This document shows positions 7,635 through 16,213 of a stretch of DNA of 21,559 bases, in pieces. Positions within the stretch are counted from its first letter, which is position 1; each line of letters starts with the position of its first letter. Location of the stretch: IMG/VR virus record IMGVR_UViG_3300030104_000110, positions 1 to 21,559 of that record. One strand, 5' to 3'. Source of the stretch: a virus. The notes under the pieces are model-generated. The model ran no database searches, was not told the origin of the DNA, and was given only the letters and a program-made list of their open reading frames with translations. The position numbers and the translations under genes were made by a program.

Positions 7635-10283
7635 CTATCTACCTAAAAGACTTTTTAATGTTTGTTTGAAACCACCACTAACAAAACCATTATTTACTAA
7701 AAAGTTTTGTCTGGCTTCTTCTCTATCTTCTATATAAGTTGGAGATTTTGGGTCATATCGTACATAATTATCAACATAGTAATCTGCCATTGCTTCAGGT
7801 TCTGTAGGAATAGAATCTACAGCTACCATAAAGTAAGCTCTAGCTACAGCAGCAGAAACTACAGGTTGTTCTAAATCTTTTTTAGTAACATCCATTAAGT
7901 CTATATTTAAATTATCTTTTAAAAGTTCGTTGTATTTTTTCATATCTCTACCAATACCATCAGTAGATAATCTTCTTTTAATTTCAGCTAGACTTTGAGA
8001 TGGAATAATTTGCATAGGACCATAAGCATCTCTTGTTGTACTAAATGTATTTTTATTTAGCCCATAATTAGATTCTGCTTTAGCTACGTAGTTTAAAAAG
8101 TTTTTAGTTGTTTGTTTATAATTATCGCTTACACCTTGAATGTCAACAACAGCTTCAATAGCTCTTTTCATTACATCTTCACCAACAGCCTTAGGTTTTG
8201 TAATATCTAAATTAATTTCTTGTGTTTCTGTCACTTCTTCTTTTTGTACAGTTTGCATAGAACTTAATTCTTTTTTGTTTTTGTTATACTCTTCTTCTAA
8301 TCTTCTAAATTGAGATGGAGTTGAATTAAATTTTAAGTTAGTTCTATTAGTTTCAAATTCAGTTACTTTAGCTTGTAACTCATTCATACCTTTATCTCTT
8401 AATTCAGGCGATGCTAAAATAGTTCTTCGTTGATTTTCAAGTTCTGTAAGTCTAGTTTTTGCTTCTTCAATTTGTCTTGGTGAAGCTTCAATAACTGTAC
8501 CCATAATTTTATTACCACCTTGATTAATAAATCTAGTAGTTTGTCGTATTTGATTTTCAATTTGACTTATTTGAATAGCTTGATCACCACCTAAAGATGT
8601 TCTAGCTTCTTCTTCTTTAACTTGTAAGTACTCTATAATTGGTAAATTAAGAGGATTTGGTGTTGTATTATTAAGTTCTTCTAAAGCTTGTAATTTATCG
8701 TTTTCTGTACCTCTATTAGAATTTAATATTTGTAATGCCATAGAATACCAAGCATTGTCTTTTCCTCGTGCACTTAATTTAACATAATCTTGAGTAGCTT
8801 CTCCAGTTTTTAAATTAAACATAGGATTTAAAACTGGATCAATTTTATCTGAAGATTGTTTATCGCTGTACCCCATATTAGTTTTAATAGATTGTCGATC
8901 TACAATTTCCATTCCTAAACTAGCTAATGGGTCTTGAGCTCCATAAAATTTATAATCACTAAAAAATCCCGGATCGTATACTCCAGCTTGTAATACAGCT
9001 AAAGCTGCAAATTTGTTTCTAAACTCATCGTTTTCTAACTGTTTTATAAAATTAGTTGTTTGAGATGTATCAAACCCAGCACCTGCAGGACCTGCTTTTT
9101 TTATTATTTCTAAAGCAAATAGCTTATCATTTTTTAATCGAAGTGATAAAGCAAGAGCTCGTTTTTGAAAGTTTACTTTAACCGAAGGATTTTTTATATC
9201 TTTTTGTAAATCTTCAAACACACCATCATCAATATAAGATTGAAGACCATATCTTTCAAATACAATATCATTGTCTACGTCTCTAGCTAAACTTAATAAA
9301 ACTACATCAGTCATATTATTTCTTTGTGGTTCATATTGTTTACTATTAACCATATTTAAATATCTTTCAGGAGATTGTCTTGCTGATTGTAATCCTTTAT
9401 CAACAGCTTCCAATACTATACCTCTAACATTTAAACTACCTAAAACTTCTCGTAGTTCTGGAGTTTGTAAATTTTCAGGTTTTAATTTTTTAAAAAGATT
9501 TAAGTTGCCTTTAGCTTCTTGATCATTTCCTAGACTTTTAATAAATCCACCAAACGCTTCGAGCATACCTTGATTTGAAAGTTCTGATTCTTTTTGAGAA
9601 TATTTTTGTCTAAGATATTGACTATACCTACCTTTATCTAGTTTAAAAGATTCTTTTAAAACATCGTCTCTTGATAATTTATCATCATTAAAAAATTTTT
9701 CTAGTCCATTTAAATATTTAACATGATTGTCATTTGTAATCATTTGTTCAAATAAAGATTGAGCTGCAACTTCTTGAACAATATTATATGCTCTAGGGTT
9801 GTCTTTTTGCATTGTAGGTTGAGATGAAAACTTTAGTTGTTGGTCAATTAACGGACTAATTTTATCAGTAAAACCTTGTTTATTATCTAAATTACTAAAA
9901 AATCTTTTTGTATTTTCTTCAGTCGTGTAAACTTTACCAGTTACAGGATTAATTTCTTTGGTAAATTCTTCTAAAGACTTATAACCAACAGGTGCATAAT
10001 TATAAATTGTAGATAAATTTTGTATTTGTTTAGCATCACTTTCTGAACTAAGTAAATCTAATGTTTGTTGATTTGTTAATTCTTTTTGTCTACGTTTAAA
10101 TGCATTTTTCATTAAACCTTGACCAGCTAAAAGCACAGCTAAAGCTTGTTGAACTCGCATATCTTTTTTATCACGCTTTCTTTGTTGTGCTGCAAGTTCA
10201 CCTTTACGCTGAAGTAACGAACCTCCAAGCTCAGAAACTGACATGTTTTTATAATTATCTACAATATCACTATAGTTGGACAT
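7635..10283 (-). CDS. Internal virion protein with C-terminal lytic transglycosylase-like domain
   Basis: This 882-residue protein begins with a basic region (about 25-70), continues as a long mainly helical body, has a likely coiled-coil section at about 555-685, and ends with an enzyme-like domain at about 710-850. That domain carries AKAESNYG with candidate catalytic Glu737, then DAYGPMQIIP (about 752-761), then VSAAVARAYF. These match the ES, GxMQ and A-A-Y motifs of soluble lytic transglycosylase folds, which cleave glycan strands without water. In podoviruses such activity is packaged in the virion and opens the peptidoglycan during DNA ejection. AGGAG lies eight bases before the ATG. 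The gene stands between a 213-residue and a 1178-residue protein, echoing T7 gp14-15-16, though in T7 the transglycosylase is on gp16. Catalytic activity is not proven by sequence. Confidence 0.78.
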   Translation of the reverse strand: MSNYSDIVDNYKNMSVSELGGSLLQRKGELAAQQRKRDKKDMRVQQALAVLLAGQGLMKNAFKRRQKELTNQQTLDLLSSESDAKQIQNLSTIYNYAPVGYKSLEEFTKEINPVTGKVYTTEENTKRFFSNLDNKQGFTDKISPLIDQQLKFSSQPTMQKDNPRAYNIVQEVAAQSLFEQMITNDNHVKYLNGLEKFFNDDKLSRDDVLKESFKLDKGRYSQYLRQKYSQKESELSNQGMLEAFGGFIKSLGNDQEAKGNLNLFKKLKPENLQTPELREVLGSLNVRGIVLEAVDKGLQSARQSPERYLNMVNSKQYEPQRNNMTDVVLLSLARDVDNDIVFERYGLQSYIDDGVFEDLQKDIKNPSVKVNFQKRALALSLRLKNDKLFALEIIKKAGPAGAGFDTSQTTNFIKQLENDEFRNKFAALAVLQAGVYDPGFFSDYKFYGAQDPLASLGMEIVDRQSIKTNMGYSDKQSSDKIDPVLNPMFNLKTGEATQDYVKLSARGKDNAWYSMALQILNSNRGTENDKLQALEELNNTTPNPLNLPIIEYLQVKEEEARTSLGGDQAIQISQIENQIRQTTRFINQGGNKIMGTVIEASPRQIEEAKTRLTELENQRRTILASPELRDKGMNELQAKVTEFETNRTNLKFNSTPSQFRRLEEEYNKNKKELSSMQTVQKEEVTETQEINLDITKPKAVGEDVMKRAIEAVVDIQGVSDNYKQTTKNFLNYVAKAESNYGLNKNTFSTTRDAYGPMQIIPSQSLAEIKRRLSTDGIGRDMKKYNELLKDNLNIDLMDVTKKDLEQPVVSAAVARAYFMVAVDSIPTEPEAMADYYVDNYVRYDPKSPTYIEDREEARQNFLVNNGFVSGGFKQTLKSLLGR

Positions 10284-10286
10284 CTT

Positions 10287-10928
10287 TTAAACTCCTGTTT
10301 TACCTAACAAACTTTCGTTAGCTTGTGGTTGTTTTCTTTGTAAAATACTTTCTTTAATTTTACTTGTATCTAAATTATCTAATTGAGCTTTTAACTCTGG
10401 ACTAGTCATAGGTATGTTTTTAGGTTGAACTGGTAGCTCTCGAAGATTTTTAGGATTAGGTGTTACTTCATTACTTGTTTGTAAGTTTCTTGCAACCTGT
10501 ACATTTTTTTGTGCGATTGCTTTATCTTCTTCATCATCATCTAATGACTCATCAAGGTCTTCATCTTCTGAAAGGATTGGGTCAATACCTATTTTTTCTG
10601 CAACGGATAAAAGCATATACATAGTTGGTTCCATTAATGTAATAGCTAAATCAGGATTAATTTTACCTTTTTGAAAAGCTGTTTTAATTAATAACTCTGC
10701 AATGTTTGCTACTGGAACTTCATCAGACATCATACCTGCAAGAGTTTCCATGTTTTCAGGTTTAATAATTTCTAAAAACATTTTATCAATTGCTTCTCGT
10801 TGAGTTGTAATTTCAGGCGGTTGTTCCCAAGGATACGGAGTATCAGGAGAGTTTGTTAAAGACTGTCCGGGAACAGGAGCTTCAAACAAATAAGGTGTTG
10901 TTTCAGGGATTATATTTGCATTAGCCAT
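10287..10928 (-). CDS. Probable virion structural protein, 213 residues
   Basis: I begin this gene at ATG 10928, the tenth codon of the longer open frame, because GGAGG lies five bases upstream; the ATG at 10955 has no such site. The protein starts with a Pro-rich segment (VPGQSLTNSPDTPYPWEQPP, about 19-38). A compact helical region follows at about 44-115 with PVANIAELLIKTAFQKGKINP and a Met-rich stretch. Then come an acidic run at about 120-136 and a polar Pro/Asn-rich tail. I recall similar proteins next to ejection proteins in marine phages but know no function. It overlaps the upstream gene by eight bases. In size and position it parallels T7 gp14, the smallest ejection protein, which is an inference rather than a homology claim. 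Confidence 0.68.
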   Translation of the reverse strand: MANANIIPETTPYLFEAPVPGQSLTNSPDTPYPWEQPPEITTQREAIDKMFLEIIKPENMETLAGMMSDEVPVANIAELLIKTAFQKGKINPDLAITLMEPTMYMLLSVAEKIGIDPILSEDEDLDESLDDDEEDKAIAQKNVQVARNLQTSNEVTPNPKNLRELPVQPKNIPMTSPELKAQLDNLDTSKIKESILQRKQPQANESLLGKTGV

Positions 10929-12027
10929 ATGTTCCTCCAGTAGCATAATCAGCAAAGGTTAAACCATATCCCGGTGCACCTATTGCAGTATTTATAGGAT
11001 CAGTGCCGGGATTACCAAAAATTCCAGCATAAGCATTAGCTGCACTATTCATATTTGATGATGCATTCATTGGTATAAATGTAGCATCTGTTCCACCTAA
11101 AGTATATGGTTCGTTTGGTTGATTTAATTGGTTTGCCATTCCAATGTTTGGATTATAAAAAGCACCTTCTACATTATCAGGATTAAAATATTTATAGGCT
11201 GTAAAAACACCTGATGCATCTTTTGCAAGTGATGCTGCTTCTCCTACAGTTACTCCAGTTCCTAAAACTTCTGCATCACCTACTTTTGTTTTTAAATTTT
11301 GACTACCATCAACAATTTTTCTAAATATACCATCTTCTTTAATTTCTGGTGTATCAATAGTTTTAATTGTTGGAGCTTCTTTAGGGTCAATTCCTAAATC
11401 TTTAGCACGTGCTTTAGCATCAGCAGTAATTTTTCTTTGTCTTATTTGTTCTTTACGTAATTGTTCCGTTTTACCTGCTGGTAATTCTGCTCCTGAATCA
11501 ATTCTTTTTTCTAAATCTGCAAAACTTTCTTTTGCTTGATCAGTTACTTCAGTAGGACTTAAAGTATCAGGAGTAGCACTAAACCGATTAGCTGTATCAC
11601 TTACAAAATTTTTAAACGAAGTAGCTAATCCTTCAGAACCGGGACTCATAAAAGGTTTAGTTACCATATCAATCCCAGCAGTTAGTGCTTTACTTACTGT
11701 ATTATAAACAGCACCTATAGTATTATCATAAGCGAAAGATGCTGCACTTTTTATAGAACTTCCAATGCTTGATAAAGTACTAGCAAACTTTGAAGGTAAC
11801 ATATTCATAACTTTAGAACCAAACTGTCCCATCCAAGACGTAAGCACATTACCCATACCGGGCAATATAAAAAACAAAGCTAAATGACCTAGAGGTCCTA
11901 ATTTACCAAAAGCTTTTGTAAGTTTTTTAAAACCTTTTTTAATTCCTCTACCTATCTTACGCATTCGTTTAGCTATAGAGCTTCCAAGCTTTTTAAAACG
12001 TTTCTTTATACTTTTAAATAATCCCAT
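10921..12027 (-). CDS. Probable structural/ejection protein with highly basic N-terminus
   Basis: Of the first 42 residues of this 368-residue protein, 17 are Lys or Arg and none is acidic (it begins MGLFKSIKKRFKKLG). A hydrophobic segment at about 45-65 follows (PLGHLALFFILPGMG). The middle is polar and helical with many Lys, Asp and Glu. The C-terminus is Gly/Asn/Ala-rich and ends DYATGGTYG. The basic plus hydrophobic start looks like a membrane- or DNA-contacting element. It does not look like a normal signal peptide, because the charged part is too long. The gene is nine bases after the 757-residue structural gene, with AGAGG before its ATG, and overlaps the next gene by eight bases. I take it as a component of the virion interior or tail; the exact role is unknown. 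Confidence 0.65.
   Translation of the reverse strand: MGLFKSIKKRFKKLGSSIAKRMRKIGRGIKKGFKKLTKAFGKLGPLGHLALFFILPGMGNVLTSWMGQFGSKVMNMLPSKFASTLSSIGSSIKSAASFAYDNTIGAVYNTVSKALTAGIDMVTKPFMSPGSEGLATSFKNFVSDTANRFSATPDTLSPTEVTDQAKESFADLEKRIDSGAELPAGKTEQLRKEQIRQRKITADAKARAKDLGIDPKEAPTIKTIDTPEIKEDGIFRKIVDGSQNLKTKVGDAEVLGTGVTVGEAASLAKDASGVFTAYKYFNPDNVEGAFYNPNIGMANQLNQPNEPYTLGGTDATFIPMNASSNMNSAANAYAGIFGNPGTDPINTAIGAPGYGLTFADYATGGTYG
10934..10938 (-). promoter_or_regulatory. Strong ribosome binding site deciding the start of the 213-residue gene
   Basis: The coding strand reads GGAGG, then five bases, then ATG 10928. It lies within the last codons of the 368-residue gene. This supports the second in-frame ATG over the one at 10955. 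Confidence 0.8.
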
Positions 12028-12036
12028 ATTTTCCTC

Positions 12037-14310
12037 TTAATCGTTATCTAACCAACCGTCTACTAAGCTTGTAATAGCTTGTAAATTACCTGCCCAACTA
12101 TCTTTTCTATTTACACCTTCTTCATTACCTAGAGCAGCTACAAGTAAAGATGTTTTTCTTTGCTCATCATTATCCCATCTTTTAAATGCAAAGTCTGCTT
12201 CGTCTCTAAGTTCTTGCCATAAAAAGTTTTGAGCTGCTACTGTAAGACCATATGCATTCTGAGCATTCTGTTGATTAACTGCATTAATTGCTGCAGTCTC
12301 TGCTGTGTTTGCTTGTCTTCTCCATTGCACATTTGATTGTGCTATAGCTGTAGCATTTTGAACATTAAATTGTTCTCTATTATATTCTAACTGAGTATTA
12401 AACTGCTCAACTTGAGTAGCTAATTGAGCATCTAATTTATTAGCTTCAAACTCATTAGCAACTCTACGAGCTTCAGCAGCGTTTAATTGATTGCTATTAA
12501 ACTGAGCCATTGCATTATTTTGTTGAGCATTAAATTGCTCAACTGATGCATTTAAACTTGCCATAAATTGATTGGTTTGATTTTGACTTGTAGCATTAAA
12601 TTGTTGTGCAGCATTTTCAGCAGCTTGATTACTTAACATTCTTTGTTGCTCATTTTGTGCTTTAATCATACTAGCTTGTTGTTCATTACTTAAATTAGCC
12701 ATATCCATAGCTAAAAAAGCTTGAGCATTTTGTATACCAAACTTAGTATTTTGATCAGCTTCTGCTAAGTTTCTTTGTGACATTAATATAGCATTTTGAA
12801 CAGCAGCTTGTTGATCATTACTAGCATTAGTTAAACTAACTGTTTGTAAAAACTTACTATTATTAACAGCTCTTTGTTGATCAGCACTAAACTGAGCCAT
12901 GTCCATACTAAAAACATTTTGAGCATTAAACAAAGCTGTTTGTTGGTTTAGCTCTGCATCTTTTAATGCAGCAGTAGCTTCAATAGATTTTTGTTGTGAT
13001 ACACTAGTTTGTATAGCTTGAGCATTTGCTTGAGCTATCGGTAAGGCTGATGTTATAATAGTATTAATTAAGGCATCTCTTCCTACAGTAGAAACTTCCA
13101 TGCCACGTTTAGCTAACATTTGTTCAACAGATGCTACAGCAGGTCTAGCCCAAGCAGGTATATTACCTTCTTCAATACCAACTAGTAAACTATCTATTTG
13201 ATTTGATACTAAAGCTTCTTCAGGTAATCCTTCAACAATTCCTCTTTCTTCTTCAGTAAAATCTGTTAATTTAACTTCAAGAGATTCAGGATCGTTTCCT
13301 AATTCAGCAATATCTTCTTCACTTAAACCAGCATTACGTAATTGTTTTTTAGCTCGTGTAACTTTAGCAAGAGTTGTACCAGCTACTTTTGCAGCTTGAG
13401 CTTTTGCTTCAGGACTTATAGTTCCAACAACTCTTTGTTGTAAAGCACCTTCTACAACTTGAACATCAACTCCTTCAATAGGAGCAGTTATATCTACTCC
13501 AGCAACTTTAGCTAAAGCTTCGTCAACTTCAGGTGAAACTGTACCACTTGCAGCATCAACTACAGCAGTTTCAGAAACTTTTGCTATATCTTGTGCAGCT
13601 ATATTTGCAGCTTCAAATGATTTAGGTTCATTTGCTGTAGCAACATCTTCAATGGTCGATACTTGTTCAGGCGAAACAGCAGCTACTTTTGCAGCTTCTG
13701 CATCTTTAATATCTTTTATTTGAAGAGCAGCAGCTTGTTCAGGAGTAATTTCTGTACCTTCTCGACTAATAGGTGTTGGTGCATCAATCTGTGGAATATC
13801 TTCAGGTTTAACACCAGCAGCTAACTGTTCAGCTCTAGCACCAGTTCTTAAACCTCTATATTCTCTACCAATTTGAAAAGCTGATTTACCTGCTGGGTCT
13901 TCCATCCCAATAGGAGTAGTTCTTTTCATAGCTCCTGTAGCATCAGGCTTTTGTTCGTCTGAATATTCACCCGGCTGTACATTTCCAAAACCCGGATCAA
14001 ATGGTGTTTGTTCAGGTGGAGCTGGTTGTACTTGAGTAACCTCACCAGTAGATTGCTCTTGAGGTTGATTATTTTGAGTAGTTGTTTGAGTTGTTGTAGT
14101 AGTTTCTGGTGTAGTTTGAGTAGTAGCAACAGGAGTTTCAGAAGCAGGAGGGTTATCTTTTACTTGTTGATTTAGTCTATCTTGTCGTCTTACTTCGTCA
14201 AACTCTTCTCTTCCACGACCACCTCTTTGTAAAGAAACTCTACCACCTTTAGTATAATCTTCTCTAGAACCTTTACTGTATCTTTTTCTATCTTTTCTTT
14301 TATTTGCCAT
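12037..14310 (-). CDS. Structural protein with long 11-residue helical repeat
   Basis: This 757-residue protein has four visible parts. Residues 1-40 are basic and Gly-rich (YTKGGRVSLQRGGRG). About 50-130 is a Thr/Gln/Pro-rich linker. About 160-420 is Ala/Glu-rich and helical. About 451-650 is a Gln/Asn/Ala-rich region with a clear 11-residue period, listed separately. The end (about 660-757) contains WRRQANTAETAAINAVNQ and NFLWQELRDEADFAFKRW, which I recall as a conserved tail of such proteins in marine phages. It has no signal peptide. It lies between the fibre block and the ejection proteins. A long rod or tube-forming virion part, perhaps an ejection or tape-like component, fits the repeat; this is inference. 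The plus-strand frames over it are shadows. Confidence 0.72.
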   Translation of the reverse strand: MANKRKDRKRYSKGSREDYTKGGRVSLQRGGRGREEFDEVRRQDRLNQQVKDNPPASETPVATTQTTPETTTTTQTTTQNNQPQEQSTGEVTQVQPAPPEQTPFDPGFGNVQPGEYSDEQKPDATGAMKRTTPIGMEDPAGKSAFQIGREYRGLRTGARAEQLAAGVKPEDIPQIDAPTPISREGTEITPEQAAALQIKDIKDAEAAKVAAVSPEQVSTIEDVATANEPKSFEAANIAAQDIAKVSETAVVDAASGTVSPEVDEALAKVAGVDITAPIEGVDVQVVEGALQQRVVGTISPEAKAQAAKVAGTTLAKVTRAKKQLRNAGLSEEDIAELGNDPESLEVKLTDFTEEERGIVEGLPEEALVSNQIDSLLVGIEEGNIPAWARPAVASVEQMLAKRGMEVSTVGRDALINTIITSALPIAQANAQAIQTSVSQQKSIEATAALKDAELNQQTALFNAQNVFSMDMAQFSADQQRAVNNSKFLQTVSLTNASNDQQAAVQNAILMSQRNLAEADQNTKFGIQNAQAFLAMDMANLSNEQQASMIKAQNEQQRMLSNQAAENAAQQFNATSQNQTNQFMASLNASVEQFNAQQNNAMAQFNSNQLNAAEARRVANEFEANKLDAQLATQVEQFNTQLEYNREQFNVQNATAIAQSNVQWRRQANTAETAAINAVNQQNAQNAYGLTVAAQNFLWQELRDEADFAFKRWDNDEQRKTSLLVAALGNEEGVNRKDSWAGNLQAITSLVDGWLDND
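12361..12960 (-). repeat. Hendecad (11-residue) protein repeat, about 18 units
   Basis: In residues 451-650 of the 757-residue protein, Asn-Ala or close variants recur at 462, 484, 495, 506, 528, 539, 550, 572, 594, 605, 638 and 649. All fall in one register of 11. Phe in the same phase occurs at 571, 582, 593, 604, 637 and 648. At the DNA level the unit is 33 bases but is strongly diverged. An 11-residue period is typical of straight or right-handed coiled coils and of some amphipathic surface helices. Confidence 0.78.
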
Positions 14311-14331
14311 TTTAAATCCTATATACCTATT

Positions 14332-14574
14332 TTACTTAACTTCAAACAATTTGTCAAGCTTTTCACTGATTTTATCTATTCTTTCCATGAGTCTAGACAT
14401 ATCATCTCTTAACTCAGCTTTAGTTACGTATTCTCTTGCAATCTCTTCACGAGTTTTGTTTAGCAAGATGTCTTGTCTTTTAATTTCTGCAGAGTTTTGT
14501 CTAATGCCATAAACTATTGGAGCTAGGACAAGAGTTACAAAAACATTCCATATAATGTATGCTGAGATTTCCAT
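14332..14574 (-). CDS. Small membrane-anchored coiled-coil protein
   Basis: This 80-residue protein has one hydrophobic N-terminal segment (about 5-24, IWNVFVTLVLAPIVYGI) followed by a charged helix with heptad-like spacing to the C-terminus (LRDDMSRLMERIDKISEKLD). The topology is probably one membrane helix with the coiled coil in the cytoplasm or periplasm. I have an impression of similar small proteins in marine phage structural regions, without known function. It could be a lysis helper such as a holin or spanin-like piece, or a scaffold for virion assembly. It starts one base after the stop of the upstream fibre-associated gene, so translation is probably coupled. Confidence 0.62.
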   Translation of the reverse strand: MEISAYIIWNVFVTLVLAPIVYGIRQNSAEIKRQDILLNKTREEIAREYVTKAELRDDMSRLMERIDKISEKLDKLFEVK

Positions 14575-14575
14575 C

Positions 14576-15139
14576 TTAGCCTACAGATGGTAATTCGCCA
14601 ATTGGTCTAACTGCTGGGTCTGCATTGTTATATACATATAAAGCTGCTAAAGCATCTACGTCTGCAGCGTTATCTATTTGTGTACACATAGCATTAGCCT
14701 TAGTTCTTACTGCAGCTCTTTGAGTTGTAATAGAACTAGGAACTGCTGTACCACCTTCTGAAGCTCGAACAACCATCCAGTCTGTAGGTGATAGTCTACC
14801 GGCTGCTCCTGAGTTGATAACTTCTTTGTGTAAAGTTTTCAAACCTTTAACTAAAGTATCGCCTGAACCTGAATCATTTAAAGGTTTAGCTGTAGCCGTA
14901 CCATAGGTTGCAGTAACTGTACCACTTGCAAAGTTAAACGATTGGTCAGTGTTATTGTAATATTTAGGGTTTTTATAATTAGTGCCATCTTGCACGACCT
15001 CATAAATTCCAATAGCTTCTAACTCAGATGCAGACCACATAGTAAATATATTACTAGGATAGTTTACATTTCCTATAGTTAGTGCTTTAGGTCTTGTATA
15101 GACCTGTGTTACGTTATTTGATTCTACTAAAGCCCACAT
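14576..15139 (-). CDS. Fibre-associated small tail protein, possible fibre-assembly factor
   Basis: This 187-residue protein begins MWALVESNNVTQVYTRPKAL, the kind of opening seen in short phage proteins encoded next to tail fibres (a residue-facing strand followed by a trimming domain). The centre is polar and beta-rich (about 60-90). The C-terminal half is helical (SSITTQRAAVRTKANAMCTQ) and ends with a short Pro/Gly tail. AGGTAA just before the ATG serves as a ribosome site. It stands last in a run of three adhesin genes, which supports a role in fibre assembly or as a small fibre subunit. I cannot place it in a named family with confidence. Confidence 0.6.
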   Translation of the reverse strand: MWALVESNNVTQVYTRPKALTIGNVNYPSNIFTMWSASELEAIGIYEVVQDGTNYKNPKYYNNTDQSFNFASGTVTATYGTATAKPLNDSGSGDTLVKGLKTLHKEVINSGAAGRLSPTDWMVVRASEGGTAVPSSITTQRAAVRTKANAMCTQIDNAADVDALAALYVYNNADPAVRPIGELPSVG

Positions 15140-15141
15140 AA

Positions 15142-16212
15142 TTACCTCGCTGTTGTTGGGATTCCTGTTGATGTTACCAATGGATTTTCTGCAAATGCCA
15201 TATACAAATAAGTATGGTCGCTAAAATTAAGGTTATTATCATCTCTGCATTTAAACCCATTACTTAAAAAATCTATATTCTTTGTTGAACTTGCACCTTG
15301 AGGGTCACTTGCTTGAGCAACTAAATAATCATCCATTACATTTGATGTGCTTCTAGCAGTATCCATAATATCCCAACCCATATTTGCTTGGGTAGATTTA
15401 AACATTATCCATTTTGGTTTAAATCCTGTATAAACAAAAGCACCATCATCTGCAGAATTTCCTTTATAACTACCAAACTTGCTGTAGCCTTGTTTTTCTG
15501 TCCAAGCCCAAAAAATATACTCGTCACCATTTATATTACAATTATCATAAGCACTTGAACCTTGAAATACAGTAAAAATACTTGAAGTACCTCTACTGTT
15601 ACTAGCTCTTGCACTAACCCTACCTGATGCACTATCAGTTTCACCATTAGTATAGAACCTCATTACATGATTAGCTGAATTTTTTTCATGCCAAACAAGC
15701 CACGCTGCAGCAGTATCTTTCCTTTTTACTATTATCCAATTAGGTTTTGCTCCAAGTCCATGTCCTATTGTTTGGTTATCCGAACCGTTACCTGTGTAAG
15801 TTCCTATGGTAAAACCAGCAGTAGAATTTGTTTGTATCGTACTTGTAATATCGCCATCTGAATTAGAGCTGGTAGAATTTCCGTTAGCTTTCCATTGCCA
15901 CGCAACATTTTTTTCACCATTTACATTATTACTACTATTATTTGTTATACCAAATCCATCTGTATTAAATGAACTTATTAAAGAACTAGCAGTACCTATG
16001 GCTGATGTTACATTACTCCTAAAATATTTTGTAACACCATAGTTTGATGTTTGCCATATATGTGCAGTATTTGAATCCATACATTTCATCCAAACAAAAT
16101 CTGGTTGCAAATCACTATTACCATCATTGGTAATATTTGTAGCTGTAGCATTACCAGTCCATCTAGCAACCTGAAAGTGTGCTGATGGGTCGTCTATTGT
16201 TGTATAAGACAT
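15142..16212 (-). CDS. Tail adhesin of three DUF7483-like repeats
   Basis: This 356-residue protein is beta-rich and appears to contain three copies of one unit, at about 12-108, 133-242 and 243-344. Each unit shows an opening strand with a Gly-rich turn (RWTGN, GTYTGNGS, GSYKGNS), then a P-x-W/F-V/I strand (PDFVWMK, PNWIIVK, PKWIMFK), then a Trp-containing strand, and closes with a Gly-Phe or aromatic pair and an A-W/F-A/E strand (VAWQWKA, IFWAWTE, LYMAFAE). It ends NPLVTSTGIPTTAR, an ending I associate with DUF7483 proteins of marine phages. There is no signal peptide. It follows the LamG-SPRY adhesin by one base. It is likely a distal tail or receptor-binding part; the ligand is unknown. 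Confidence 0.72.
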   Translation of the reverse strand: MSYTTIDDPSAHFQVARWTGNATATNITNDGNSDLQPDFVWMKCMDSNTAHIWQTSNYGVTKYFRSNVTSAIGTASSLISSFNTDGFGITNNSSNNVNGEKNVAWQWKANGNSTSSNSDGDITSTIQTNSTAGFTIGTYTGNGSDNQTIGHGLGAKPNWIIVKRKDTAAAWLVWHEKNSANHVMRFYTNGETDSASGRVSARASNSRGTSSIFTVFQGSSAYDNCNINGDEYIFWAWTEKQGYSKFGSYKGNSADDGAFVYTGFKPKWIMFKSTQANMGWDIMDTARSTSNVMDDYLVAQASDPQGASSTKNIDFLSNGFKCRDDNNLNFSDHTYLYMAFAENPLVTSTGIPTTAR

Positions 16213-16213
16213 A

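Noticed and set aside
10929-10955. Upstream ATG start (10955) for the 213-residue gene
   Set aside because: It has no ribosome site, while GGAGG stands five bases before the ATG at 10928.
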